From JAVBLY01 sp031553035 (lineage in GTDB: Bacteria > Bacillota > Clostridia > Peptostreptococcales > Anaerovoracaceae), in NCBI GenBank assembly GCA_031553035.1, contig JAVBLY010000009.1:62001-126000 (forward strand): a stretch of 64,000 nucleotides of DNA. The letters run 5' to 3'. Below the pieces are notes generated by a model. The model did not search any database. It was not told where the DNA came from and saw only the letters and a program-made list of their open reading frames with translations. A program made the translations under genes and the position numbers. Shown here one piece after another: positions 8,677-17,808 of this stretch (position 1 is its first letter; each line of letters begins with the position of its first letter).

Positions 8677-10833
8677 TTAAAAGTGAAGTTTTGTCTGTCC
8701 TGTCTTTTTATCAATACTTAAGACAGCATTGAATTTATTACCTGTTCTCTTTGATGTAAATCCTTTAACCGGTGTCTTTGTTCTACCTCCTTCCAATAAT
8801 TGTTTGATAGCTCCCGGTGGGATTGTCTTTCCAAGCAGCGTTTTCAAAATTTTAAAACCACAGCCTGCTATTAGATCCCATGATCCATCGTCATTCTTCT
8901 GGAATTTATTTGATGAACATGACCAGGTGCCTTTACGTTCGATGACATCATCTCCGCAATTAGGGCATTTTCCTATAACAGTTACTTTGTTTTCTAGTAC
9001 AGCATCAGCATATGCAGTCTTTTTATGACGATTAAACACTTCGATGACACTATGTTGAATGGCATTAACGTCTTCTTTTCCCTCTGCGATTGCTTCTTGA
9101 ATAAGCCACCAACAAGCTGTCGTATCCGCAGTTCGGATTTCTTCAGGAAGCATGTTATAGAATAATCTTCCTTTTTCCGTTGCTATGATTTTCTTTCCTT
9201 TTTCCTCTATAAATTCTTTGTCTATGAGCTTTTTAATAATATCGGATCTGGTTGCAACTGTACCTATTCCGCCATGCTCTCCTTTTTTTCCATCATCTTT
9301 TCTTCTTAAGATTTCTTTAACTTCACTGTCGGTTACATGTTTAGCAATGGAAGCCATATCTGTTATGAGAGTACCTTGGGTATAAGGCTTTGGTGGGGAT
9401 GTTTCTTTTTCATCTATTTGGGAACGACTTATACATGATGCATAATCTCCGGCTTCAATCCATATATAGCTGTCATCTTGATTATCCGAATCATCTTCAT
9501 CTTCGTAATTAGACCCAAATATGGCTTTGTATCCAGACGATATTACTCGGATAGTTTTGTATATGCAGTTACCAAAATCTGTTGATATTATACTTTCGCT
9601 AACTTCACATTTTTCGGGAGCTAAGAATTGCATTACGTACCTTTCTGATATAGCTTTATATACATTCCTTTCGGCGTCAGACATTTCATCAGTTACAAAG
9701 ACGCATTCTTGTGGGATTATTCCGTGATGTGCCGTTACAGCTTCATCATTAAATGCTTTTGATGTTAGAGAGTAGTCAAGACTCCACTCAGATTTTAGAT
9801 TCTTAGAAATGCATTTTACAATACCTTTGGCACTTTTGTGATGTTCCATTTTTAGATATTGGCAATCTGATCTGTTATATGTAATTGCCTTATACTTGTC
9901 TCTTAATACCTGCGTGATCTCTAATGTCTCTTGAGCTCCATAGCCATATCTTTTGTTCATGTCGCTTTGTAAGATTGTCAGATTATATGGAAGGGGAGGA
10001 TGATTCAGCTTTTTTGATACTTTTGTATTTACTGAAACGTCAGTGTCTATTAAAGCTGTGGCAACATTTTCAAGTTCTAATTGATCATAGATACGGTCTT
10101 CTCCTGATAGTAATTCTTCAGAGGGCTTAAGCTTAAATGGTATTTGCTTGTTATCATTGATATCACATAAGACAAACATCTCGTAAAATTTTCTCTTACT
10201 GTGTGTTTCTATTGCCTCATCTCTTTTTACTACTAAGCCTAAAGTAGGGGTTTGGACTCTGCCGACAGCAACAGAGCGTCTTAACCTTATACCGGCTAGT
10301 CTGCTTTCATTTATTCCAAAGCAAAAGTCCGCCATTTGCCTTGCGTAAGCGGCTCTTCCGAGATTATAGTATTTTGAGTTATCTTCAAGATTTTCGAATG
10401 CCTTGACGATATTTTTATCAATGTTGTCGTTGACTAAAACTCGTTTTACTATACCTTTGTATCCTTGATATTCAAGCAGCTCGTCTATGATCAACTGTCC
10501 CTCATCATCAGGATCTCCTGCATGTATGACGTACTCACAATCTTTAAGTAGCTTTCCAATATCAGATATTATTTGTTTTTTATCATTTGATGGAACCAAT
10601 TCCCAATTATCAACTGATATGGGGAGTTGGTCGATACTGAACTCACTTGTCCATTTCCATTTTGGATTTATTTCTTCCGGTTCTTTTAAACGTAGTAGAT
10701 GTCCAACGCAAGAAGTGACGGTATATCCGTTTCCTGATATGGGTAAACGTGTTGTTTCAGATACCGGCACACCGCAAACAGACCGTGCTATATCTCGTGC
10801 TAGCATGGGTTTTTCTGCTATTATTAATTTCAT
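8677..10833 (-). CDS. topB: Type IA DNA topoisomerase (topoisomerase III)
   Basis: 718 residues from ATG 10833. An in-frame GTG at 10839 lies inside the GGAGGTG ribosome binding site and is rejected. The N-terminal Toprim domain has KLIIAEKP and the acidic HAGDPDDEGQ motif near residue 105. The core has VGRVQTPTLG, and the catalytic Tyr lies in ITYNRSD near residue 318 (family consensus ITYPRTD). A C-terminal four-Cys zinc ribbon follows (CPNCGDD...WSC...GCGF, about 620-665). Such enzymes relax and decatenate single-stranded intermediates and are carried by many ICEs, probably to help relaxase-mediated transfer or re-circularisation. Length is usual for the mobile-element branch. Confidence 0.95.
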   Translation of the reverse strand: MKLIIAEKPMLARDIARSVCGVPVSETTRLPISGNGYTVTSCVGHLLRLKEPEEINPKWKWTSEFSIDQLPISVDNWELVPSNDKKQIISDIGKLLKDCEYVIHAGDPDDEGQLIIDELLEYQGYKGIVKRVLVNDNIDKNIVKAFENLEDNSKYYNLGRAAYARQMADFCFGINESRLAGIRLRRSVAVGRVQTPTLGLVVKRDEAIETHSKRKFYEMFVLCDINDNKQIPFKLKPSEELLSGEDRIYDQLELENVATALIDTDVSVNTKVSKKLNHPPLPYNLTILQSDMNKRYGYGAQETLEITQVLRDKYKAITYNRSDCQYLKMEHHKSAKGIVKCISKNLKSEWSLDYSLTSKAFNDEAVTAHHGIIPQECVFVTDEMSDAERNVYKAISERYVMQFLAPEKCEVSESIISTDFGNCIYKTIRVISSGYKAIFGSNYEDEDDSDNQDDSYIWIEAGDYASCISRSQIDEKETSPPKPYTQGTLITDMASIAKHVTDSEVKEILRRKDDGKKGEHGGIGTVATRSDIIKKLIDKEFIEEKGKKIIATEKGRLFYNMLPEEIRTADTTACWWLIQEAIAEGKEDVNAIQHSVIEVFNRHKKTAYADAVLENKVTVIGKCPNCGDDVIERKGTWSCSSNKFQKNDDGSWDLIAGCGFKILKTLLGKTIPPGAIKQLLEGGRTKTPVKGFTSKRTGNKFNAVLSIDKKTGQTKLHF

Positions 10834-10872
10834 TTTCACCTCCGAGGTTTATGGTTTTAAGATTTGTTTTCC

Positions 10873-11889
10873 TTAGCGTCCTAATATTTCACGTGCCCAC
10901 CCGCCTGATTTCACTAATCCGATTATTAAGACAACACATACTGCTACACCTTTTACAGCACTTATTACTGCATCAGCTACAGATGCTTCACCTTCAATTG
11001 TTAAGGTCGCTGTTCCTACAATTCCTGAAAATATTACTGGAAAACAGATGATGACAAACATCATGATAGCTCCTGCAAGACAAAGCGCTATAAAGTTCAT
11101 TATGTAGTTGATACCTGATGATCTTGTTTCCTCAAATCCAAGAAGAGCAAGGGGAATCGGAGAGAATGTTGCCATGATATATAACTGCAGTGCCCTAGCA
11201 AGTCCTACGCACACACTTACAATATATGCTAATAGTCCTACTAAAACAGCGATGAAGGCTACTACTATTAATCCTATTAAGACTCCCCAATCGCTGACTT
11301 CCGGAGATATAGTTATATCCATGCTGGTGGCTGAATATCCAAATATTTTGTTGGAAAGCCATGTTCCGATCTCTAAAATGGCAGATGCTATATTTAATGA
11401 GTTATTGATCAGGGCCGTAAAGATTACAAATAACACGAATATATACATAACTTCTTTAAATGCAGGAAGTGTAGCAGAGCCGTCAACTCTTTGTGATATC
11501 TTAATTACTTGTACAAGCATGACTAATGCAAGAATGGAATGCCCCAAAGGTATAATAGTGGTTGAATGTACCGTTTGAACTATATCCCACATGGTTTGGC
11601 CATTATCGCCGGTTGATGTTGAGAGTATCCTGTCTGGCTCTGTGATCAATCCTTGGACTTTAATTGCATTAATAAATATGCTAAAAAGATCAAATAATCC
11701 ATTAGCAAAACTTCTTAAAAGTTCAGCAATAAATTCTTTAGGATCTGTAAATACATCCCAAAATCCGGCATAAACGGGTTCAGGAAACAGTATAATTACT
11801 GTCATTACTATAAATATCAGAATACTTAGTACTAGCTTTTGTTTATGACCAATCTGAAGTTGTTTAACTTTTGTTGTAATTGTCTCCAT
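10873..11889 (-). CDS. VirB6/TrbL-like conjugation channel membrane protein
   Basis: 338 residues from ATG 11889, preceded by AAAGGA; an earlier GTG reading at 11904 overlaps that site and is rejected. After a first helix near residues 22-40 and an amphipathic segment (GFWDVFTDPKEFIAELLRSF), there are about six further hydrophobic segments, including a long VLIGLIVVAFIAVLVGLLAY block. This is typical of VirB6/TrbL-type inner-membrane scaffold proteins of type IV secretion. It lies directly after the TcpC/VirB8-like gene and before topB in the mating-channel operon. Confidence 0.8.
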   Translation of the reverse strand: METITTKVKQLQIGHKQKLVLSILIFIVMTVIILFPEPVYAGFWDVFTDPKEFIAELLRSFANGLFDLFSIFINAIKVQGLITEPDRILSTSTGDNGQTMWDIVQTVHSTTIIPLGHSILALVMLVQVIKISQRVDGSATLPAFKEVMYIFVLFVIFTALINNSLNIASAILEIGTWLSNKIFGYSATSMDITISPEVSDWGVLIGLIVVAFIAVLVGLLAYIVSVCVGLARALQLYIMATFSPIPLALLGFEETRSSGINYIMNFIALCLAGAIMMFVIICFPVIFSGIVGTATLTIEGEASVADAVISAVKGVAVCVVLIIGLVKSGGWAREILGR

Positions 11890-11904
11890 TATTTTTCCTT
11901 TCAC

Positions 11905-12726
11905 TTATTCGATGGTGGTCTCACCCGATTCTTTGTTATAAATGGCAGTAATCACAGAAGAAGTTTTGTTGTTAATAACAAATGAGGTTGCCACACGTTT
12001 GTTTCTATAGTCGATTTCAACATCTTCGCGCCATGTGGCTTTTGTGGCAGTGGGGTATGACTGTGTTATAAACTCTCGCATTGCAGTATTCAGCTTTTCT
12101 TCACCTCCAAACAGAGCATAAACTTCCTCATTTGGACCGATTATTTCAAAATTAGTAGAAACACTGGATCTAATATATTCAGCATTTTTCTTAAAGCCAT
12201 CAGACTTAAGTTTCCATTCTGATGCTGAATCTTCACCAGTCACCCAACGCCATCTTTTTATGATAAATGTTTCAGTATCTGTCTCTACCGTAAACATTTC
12301 GCCTTCGTAACTTGTACCATCACCGACAATAATATCTTCAGCATGTGCGGTGATTGCAAACGGATGTGACTGCATATCTGAGCCTGCAGTTTCAGTAAAT
12401 GTGGTATCAGTAAATATAAGACTTGCTGTCTGATTTTCAGTAATCCACGTGTTATTTTTAAGAAATGCAATGATTTCCTTTTCTTTTTCTGTATATTCAT
12501 TGATATGTCTTCTCTGGGAATCAGAAAGGTTAGCATGAGCATTTTTAACAGTTTCTGATACTGTGGTTGTTGATTCATTTATATTGGTATCATTAACTTC
12601 GACATTACTTACTCTGTCACCGGTAACATATTGAAAAACTGACCATGCTAAAAGCAATACAATCAATATACAAAATATAACGAGTATGATTTTATGTTCT
12701 TTTATTATTGTGATAAGTTCCCGCAT
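11905..12726 (-). CDS. TcpC/VirB8-like conjugation protein with one N-terminal TM helix
   Basis: 273 residues. One membrane helix lies near residues 12-32, followed by an extracellular region. The C-terminal half fits an NTF2-like fold: a FIIKRWRWVTG strand, ALFGGEEKLNTAMREFI helix, then YRNKRVATSFVINN and SVITAIYN strands. AAGGAGG precedes the ATG. In Gram-positive systems such single-pass NTF2-like proteins are the VirB8/TcpC component that links the membrane channel to the wall. Sequence similarity across this family is low, so the assignment rests on topology plus position between the wall hydrolase and VirB6-like genes. Confidence 0.7.
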   Translation of the reverse strand: MRELITIIKEHKIILVIFCILIVLLLAWSVFQYVTGDRVSNVEVNDTNINESTTTVSETVKNAHANLSDSQRRHINEYTEKEKEIIAFLKNNTWITENQTASLIFTDTTFTETAGSDMQSHPFAITAHAEDIIVGDGTSYEGEMFTVETDTETFIIKRWRWVTGEDSASEWKLKSDGFKKNAEYIRSSVSTNFEIIGPNEEVYALFGGEEKLNTAMREFITQSYPTATKATWREDVEIDYRNKRVATSFVINNKTSSVITAIYNKESGETTIE

Positions 12727-12735
12727 TTTTCCTCC

Positions 12736-14379
12736 TTATTTGATACGTCCATAACCAATGGTATTTCCCATGGCGCTAACCTTCGTTATTTTCACCACAT
12801 CACCGGTATGAGGGGCATGGATAAACTTGCCTTTTCCAAGGTATATTCCGATATGGGTGACATTGGTTTTACTTGAGCCGAAAAATACTAAATCTCCTGG
12901 TACTGCTTCTTTTTTAGACAGTTTAGTGCAGATATTGTAATATCCTTGTGCCGTAGTTCGACCTATTTTGATTCCGCACTGATTGTAGACATAATAGACA
13001 AAACCTGAACAGTCGAATGCGTTTGGACCAGCTGCTCCCCATACATATGGCTTTCCAAGATGTTTTTTTGCTTCTGAAACTATATGGCTACCACCACCGC
13101 CGTTTAATATTGAATAATATTTTTGAGCACTGGCGATACGCCGATTCCAGTGAGCATAATTCTCATTTGGTCTTTCGAATTTCCTTCCAAAGTAATAAAC
13201 CGCATCTTCAAGATCAGTTATTTTTGTAAATTCACTTATATGAAAAATGAATCCCTGATACTCAACGAAGTTTTTTGCATCTCCTGTACTTGTCATTTCA
13301 CTCCATAGATATTCAAGTTGACAAATGATGTCTGTCCACGGTTTGTTTTTTGACTTTGTGTATGCGTACAGACCTTCTAAACGCACTCCATCGCCACCCC
13401 ATTGACACAGGCCGTGGCCGATCCCGGTTGATTTTTCGATTAACGCAGGGTTAAATTCCGATTCGGCTTCGATATTTCCCATGATGGCTGCTACTTGTAA
13501 TGGTTCTAACCCTTTTTCAAGTAGAAACTCTGCAACGATTCTTTCATTATCAGAAAATGCTCCTTCAGCAATAACTTCTTCTTCATCTCCAGCTAAAGAT
13601 CCAAGTATGATAAGTGCAAGCATACATATCAAAAGGATTATAGTTACAAAACTTAAACTTCCAATACTTAACATACCCTTATCATTAATAGGGGTTAAAA
13701 ACGAAGATTTTTTAGCGCGTTTGGTATGGATGTATCCATTTCCTCTCTTCGCTAACTTGTGGCTTAAGCGCTGGTTATTAAGGGATTGTATAGCTTTCTG
13801 ATCATATGTTTTGAGACTATATGATTGCTTTTGAATCTGATATTTTTTTTCGCTTAACTGTCCAAGACCAGAAGGTACATTTTTATACCCTGATAGTTTA
13901 TTATCATATGATCTGGGTTTTCTGCTACCTTTAGGCTCTTCGCCCTTTACTAGAGAGCTGCTATCAGGTTTGTTAACATGAGTATGATATTCTTCATTGT
14001 CCAGAAGTTTTCTTCGCCTACGTTTGAATAGACTGTTAAAAGCTTTAAGTCCATGATATTTTAGTTGCTTATTCAAAGAACTACCTGCTGTATCTCCGAA
14101 ATCTTCATTATCGGTATCGTGGGATGTTTGATTTGTTAAGATATTTGAAGCATCATAGATCTTTCCTTTTCCTACATATGGCTTACCATGTAAATGCGAA
14201 AGACTATTTTTGTGTGAATCATCAATAAAAAAAAGTGGATCCTTTAGGGCGGCCCCACTTCTATCTGCACTTGTGGCTATCTTAGCTGTAACGGCATCTG
14301 TTCTCTCTGTCGATGCGAGATCACTTTTACTAGCTTCTCTTTCATTTTCTGTGTTAATATTGTCGGTATATTTAGGCAA
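12736..14379 (-). CDS. Bifunctional cell-wall hydrolase: tail-lysozyme-like plus NlpC/P60
   Basis: 547 residues starting with TTG at 14379, supported by AAAGGAG seven bases upstream. The first 235 residues are basic and low-complexity (cytosolic), followed by one TM helix near 240-262. Residues about 275-415 match a phage-tail-type lysozyme domain (FLLEKGLEPLQVAAIMGNIEAESEF, GHGLCQWGG). Residues about 430-547 are NlpC/P60: Cys in NAFDCSGFVYYVYNQ, His in VTHIGIYLGKG and a final HAPHTGD. This is the CwlT-like arrangement of ICEs, which opens peptidoglycan for the mating channel. It is in the same operon as VirB4 upstream (13-bp gap) and TcpC downstream. Confidence 0.9.
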   Translation of the reverse strand: MPKYTDNINTENEREASKSDLASTERTDAVTAKIATSADRSGAALKDPLFFIDDSHKNSLSHLHGKPYVGKGKIYDASNILTNQTSHDTDNEDFGDTAGSSLNKQLKYHGLKAFNSLFKRRRRKLLDNEEYHTHVNKPDSSSLVKGEEPKGSRKPRSYDNKLSGYKNVPSGLGQLSEKKYQIQKQSYSLKTYDQKAIQSLNNQRLSHKLAKRGNGYIHTKRAKKSSFLTPINDKGMLSIGSLSFVTIILLICMLALIILGSLAGDEEEVIAEGAFSDNERIVAEFLLEKGLEPLQVAAIMGNIEAESEFNPALIEKSTGIGHGLCQWGGDGVRLEGLYAYTKSKNKPWTDIICQLEYLWSEMTSTGDAKNFVEYQGFIFHISEFTKITDLEDAVYYFGRKFERPNENYAHWNRRIASAQKYYSILNGGGGSHIVSEAKKHLGKPYVWGAAGPNAFDCSGFVYYVYNQCGIKIGRTTAQGYYNICTKLSKKEAVPGDLVFFGSSKTNVTHIGIYLGKGKFIHAPHTGDVVKITKVSAMGNTIGYGRIK

Positions 14380-14392
14380 GATAGTCTCCTTT

Positions 14393-17185
14393 CTAACCGA
14401 TATTTCTGCGATGTTGCTCTTCTTTTATGTATCTCTCAGCCTGGGCAGTTGATTCTCTTTCATTAGGGTTAGTTGAGAACATGTCATATAAAATATTTCC
14501 TTGTGGGAAATTACCTTTAATAGGTATGCGTGCATTACCAAAGATAAGTAGACCATCACCGGGCTCTACAGATTCATCAATACATTCTTCCTCTTGTTTA
14601 CTTAAGCTAAGTAGAGATGACCACTTAAGCCTGTCTTCCGGTGACTGCTTTAGAAGCATTATCATGTCTGCGTTTAACACAAGATTTCTTGCCGCCTCGT
14701 TTTCAAGCATTGCTACAGAGTTTTGAGTAATACCAGTCAGAAGAAGTCCGAACTTTCTTCCTTCGTTAGCAAATCGGGCAAAGTAGTTTAAGACTGTGGG
14801 ATATTTGAACATTGATTGAATTTCTTCAATATATAGCCAAGTTCTGATACCTTTTTTATGATTTGAATACATCCGGTTTCTGATAGCTTCGCAAACAGTT
14901 ATCAGCCCAAACACAAGCATTGAATCCGGAAGTTCTTTTAGGTTTATGTCATTTAATGGATTTCTGAAATCTACATTCGTATGATGGTTGTAAAAACTCA
15001 TGGTACCTTTCACAAAACGTTCGTATCTTAAAGCAATATCTTTTGATTCAGGCTCCTTTTGTGATAATAGGTTTTTATGAAAATGGCCAAGCAAAGGATC
15101 TCCACTATTGTATTTTTTAGAGTTTCTGTATACATTTTCCACACATCTTGTAATGATGGACTGATCCACCTGGCTTAAGTTTTCACCTGATTCGGTTGCG
15201 TTTGCAGCTGCTTGTGCTAAAACCGCATCAATTTTGAAAGCTATCTGTTCATCAAAAGGCTTTTCCTCAACACTTACAGTATCAAGTGGATTTAGGTAAG
15301 TATTAGATCCGACTGCGAAATTATGTGTAACACCACCATGCCTGTCAATGATTTCTGTATATTCTCCGGCACGATCTAAAACAAATATTTCGTCTTTAGG
15401 ATTAGACAGAATCGTACCCTCTATCTCGGTTTTGACAAACATGCCCTTACCGGATCCGGTTTTTCCTGAGACAAATGCAACAGGGGAGGCTAGAAGTTTA
15501 CGGTTGCCAACTACTAAATTTTGAGAATGCTTATTTTGTCCATAATAGTTGCCGCCAAGATCATCAAGCTCTTGGGTGGCAAACGGCATTAATATAGCCA
15601 CTTGAGCAGTCGTGAACATTCTGGATATGTTGATGTGGTTGTGTCCAAGAGGCAGGATTGAATTAAGACCTTCTCTTTGACGGTACTCCAAGGTGTCAAT
15701 TTCCATTGAATTTTGTCTGCCTGTTGAAATGATGTCCAGTACCTGATTATCCAGTTCTTCTTTTGTATTTGCGTATGTGTAAATCAAACCACTGAAAATA
15801 TATAGTCTTTGGTTTTTATTCTGCAAATGATCAAGTACATCTTCGGTTTCTTCTTTAGAACGTTTAAGCTCGGCAGGCAGAATAGAAAAATCATATCCTT
15901 TATTGACAGCAGAGCGCTGCTCATCAATCACTTCCTTATCGATCCAGGCTGAACGTTGACGAACAAAGCTCACTGATTTGGCTTTGTCCATGGGTTGCAC
16001 AAACCATGAGGCATTGAGAGGAATGTTAAGATTTGCAATATCATGTATGGCACGATCAGATATTTCACTTCCAAAAGCCCGCATCACAAGTACTTGACCC
16101 CAAACATTTCCAATTTGAAAACAATCGCTAAAATCATTAAGTTTAAAATCAATGTCTATAGGAGCAATACAGTCCTTAGTCGTTTGAGCATATTTTGAAG
16201 ATATATCCCTTTTATAGTTAAAATCAAAAGGTTTGAACGGATTTAACTGACTATGCAAAATCTTAAGCCGATCAGTGCCGTTAAGAAGTGTTGTCTTTGA
16301 TCCCACACCGTTTAGAATCCTTGATACTTCGTTTTCCATCCTTGTAAGCTTTGGAATAGCCGAATCAGCACTATCTGATGCAACTGAATAAGTAATATAT
16401 CGTTCTCTTTTGATATTGCTGATTCCTTGTTTGATCTTATCATTTAGGATATCGTTAAATACGGATGCATCTTCACTGGAATTCTTTGTTTTTTGCGATG
16501 ATACATCAAAAAATTGCCTTGTACCTATTTCTTCATCAAGAAGTTTAGTATTGATAACATTCATTTGGATAAGTGTGTCTGCCCCAAACTGGTCAAACAA
16601 TCTACACATCGATGAGAAGACACCTTTTTGCATATCATCACGTAGTGAATGATATGAAGTATCTCTAAATTTCTGTGATGATGAAAAAAGACCTTCTTCA
16701 ATCTCACAGATTCCATCTTCATACATCCTGTCATATCCAATGTATGATAATACATCTTTTGCTGATTTTCTGGCTAAGCGGGAATTATAATTCTTTTTTG
16801 AAAGTTCCTTATCACGTTCTTTTAGCTGTGATTTCACACTTTTAGTATTCTTTTTTATATGAGATGATTTAGCCCGAACTTCTCTTCGATTTTTTCTGAT
16901 TTCCTTTTTATATGCTTTCTTCTCCTTTCTCTTCATCTTTACTTTTGATCCTGAATCTGAAAATCCTGGTAGGGAAGATGTGACTTCATTAAGTGCTCCT
17001 GTATTGATTCCCAGTTCCCCGGCTTCAGTTTTGTAGTCTATATTTTGTGGCTCATCTGACTCATGTGAATTTATAAGCTCACAAATATCAAATTCCGGTG
17101 AGTGGTTAGCCTGTGATTTTTCCTGCTCTTGGTGAGTAGCATTCAATTCCTTTGAGTTTGATAAGTTTTCTGTATGCTTTGACAT
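14393..17185 (-). CDS. VirB4-family conjugation ATPase
   Basis: 930 residues. Residues 1-150 are a charged extension with a Lys/Arg-rich coiled segment. The conserved core has Walker A GKTGSGKG near residue 575, an FVLDRAGEYTE region at about 605, and the Walker B-like LYIEEIQSMF near 782. Late motifs (LLTGITQNS, ANEGRKFG) are typical of VirB4/TraC. The protein powers assembly or substrate transfer in the type IV channel. The start at 17185 has AAAGGA upstream, so the first 80 nt overlap the end of the PrgI gene in another frame; no better start exists until residue 83. Confidence 0.93.
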   Translation of the reverse strand: MSKHTENLSNSKELNATHQEQEKSQANHSPEFDICELINSHESDEPQNIDYKTEAGELGINTGALNEVTSSLPGFSDSGSKVKMKRKEKKAYKKEIRKNRREVRAKSSHIKKNTKSVKSQLKERDKELSKKNYNSRLARKSAKDVLSYIGYDRMYEDGICEIEEGLFSSSQKFRDTSYHSLRDDMQKGVFSSMCRLFDQFGADTLIQMNVINTKLLDEEIGTRQFFDVSSQKTKNSSEDASVFNDILNDKIKQGISNIKRERYITYSVASDSADSAIPKLTRMENEVSRILNGVGSKTTLLNGTDRLKILHSQLNPFKPFDFNYKRDISSKYAQTTKDCIAPIDIDFKLNDFSDCFQIGNVWGQVLVMRAFGSEISDRAIHDIANLNIPLNASWFVQPMDKAKSVSFVRQRSAWIDKEVIDEQRSAVNKGYDFSILPAELKRSKEETEDVLDHLQNKNQRLYIFSGLIYTYANTKEELDNQVLDIISTGRQNSMEIDTLEYRQREGLNSILPLGHNHINISRMFTTAQVAILMPFATQELDDLGGNYYGQNKHSQNLVVGNRKLLASPVAFVSGKTGSGKGMFVKTEIEGTILSNPKDEIFVLDRAGEYTEIIDRHGGVTHNFAVGSNTYLNPLDTVSVEEKPFDEQIAFKIDAVLAQAAANATESGENLSQVDQSIITRCVENVYRNSKKYNSGDPLLGHFHKNLLSQKEPESKDIALRYERFVKGTMSFYNHHTNVDFRNPLNDINLKELPDSMLVFGLITVCEAIRNRMYSNHKKGIRTWLYIEEIQSMFKYPTVLNYFARFANEGRKFGLLLTGITQNSVAMLENEAARNLVLNADMIMLLKQSPEDRLKWSSLLSLSKQEEECIDESVEPGDGLLIFGNARIPIKGNFPQGNILYDMFSTNPNERESTAQAERYIKEEQHRRNIG

Positions 17186-17540
17186 ATATTTTTTCCTTTC
17201 TTCTCTTTGTGATATTTGATGCGTAGCCGATTTTAATCATCGATGGGATATAGTTAAGTCTATTGTTTGAAAGCTTATGTCTAAGCCATGCAGCTAAGAA
17301 TTCTTCAAATTTCATGCCCTTTGGTGACCAAAATCCGATCAGCCAAAAAGGTGTTGAGACTATATAAATCAAAAAACTGTTTGAAGCTACATTTATCCCT
17401 AATACAAAATGAAGATATATCCCTGCTAATACAGCAGAGCCAACAGCTCCTGCAATACTTAAAAGAGTTCGAAGCGTTAATTTTCCGATGATTTTTGGTT
17501 TATACTCTGCGACATCTTTATGAACAGCGACAGATAACAT
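17106..17540 (-). CDS. PrgI-family conjugation membrane protein
   Basis: 144 residues from ATG 17540, chosen because AGGAGG lies 8 nt upstream; a longer reading to 17567 contains that site. It starts VAVHKDVAEYKPKIIGKLTLR, followed by two close hydrophobic segments (about 30-50 and 55-75), then a basic soluble tail. This is the PrgI arrangement, an inner-membrane partner of VirB4 (VirB3-like place). The last 80 nt overlap the VirB4 start, which suggests translational coupling. Confidence 0.88.
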   Translation of the reverse strand: MLSVAVHKDVAEYKPKIIGKLTLRTLLSIAGAVGSAVLAGIYLHFVLGINVASNSFLIYIVSTPFWLIGFWSPKGMKFEEFLAAWLRHKLSNNRLNYIPSMIKIGYASNITKRRKEKIYVKAYRKLIKLKGIECYSPRAGKITG

Positions 17541-17551
17541 ATATTTTCCTC

Positions 17552-17779
17552 CTACATTTTGACCCAAGAGGTATCAAGGGCCCCAAAATACACACTTGCG
17601 GCGACTATGAGGGCGCCTCCCGCGATCATTGCGATGGCACCGGCCAACTGACCGCCACCACCTTGCATTCCATCCTTAATAGTCATTCCGAGGTTGATTG
17701 CTCCCATGACAATTAAAAAAGCGCCGAGAAATCCTCCGGCGCCTGCAAGCAACGTTTTTACTTGTGTTAGTGCATCCAT
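17552..17779 (-). CDS. Maff2-like small membrane protein (pilin-like)
   Basis: 75 residues with two hydrophobic helices (about 9-30 and 46-66) separated by a Gly-rich turn (KDGMQGGGGQLAG). This is the size and topology of the Maff2 family found between VirD4 and PrgI in Firmicute ICEs; its place in the operon and shape resemble VirB2 pilins. AGAAAGGACGG precedes the ATG. It ends 11 bp before the PrgI start. Confidence 0.88.
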   Translation of the reverse strand: MDALTQVKTLLAGAGGFLGAFLIVMGAINLGMTIKDGMQGGGGQLAGAIAMIAGGALIVAASVYFGALDTSWVKM

Positions 17780-17808
17780 ATTCCGTCCTTTCTAATATTT
17801 CTCTTGAT

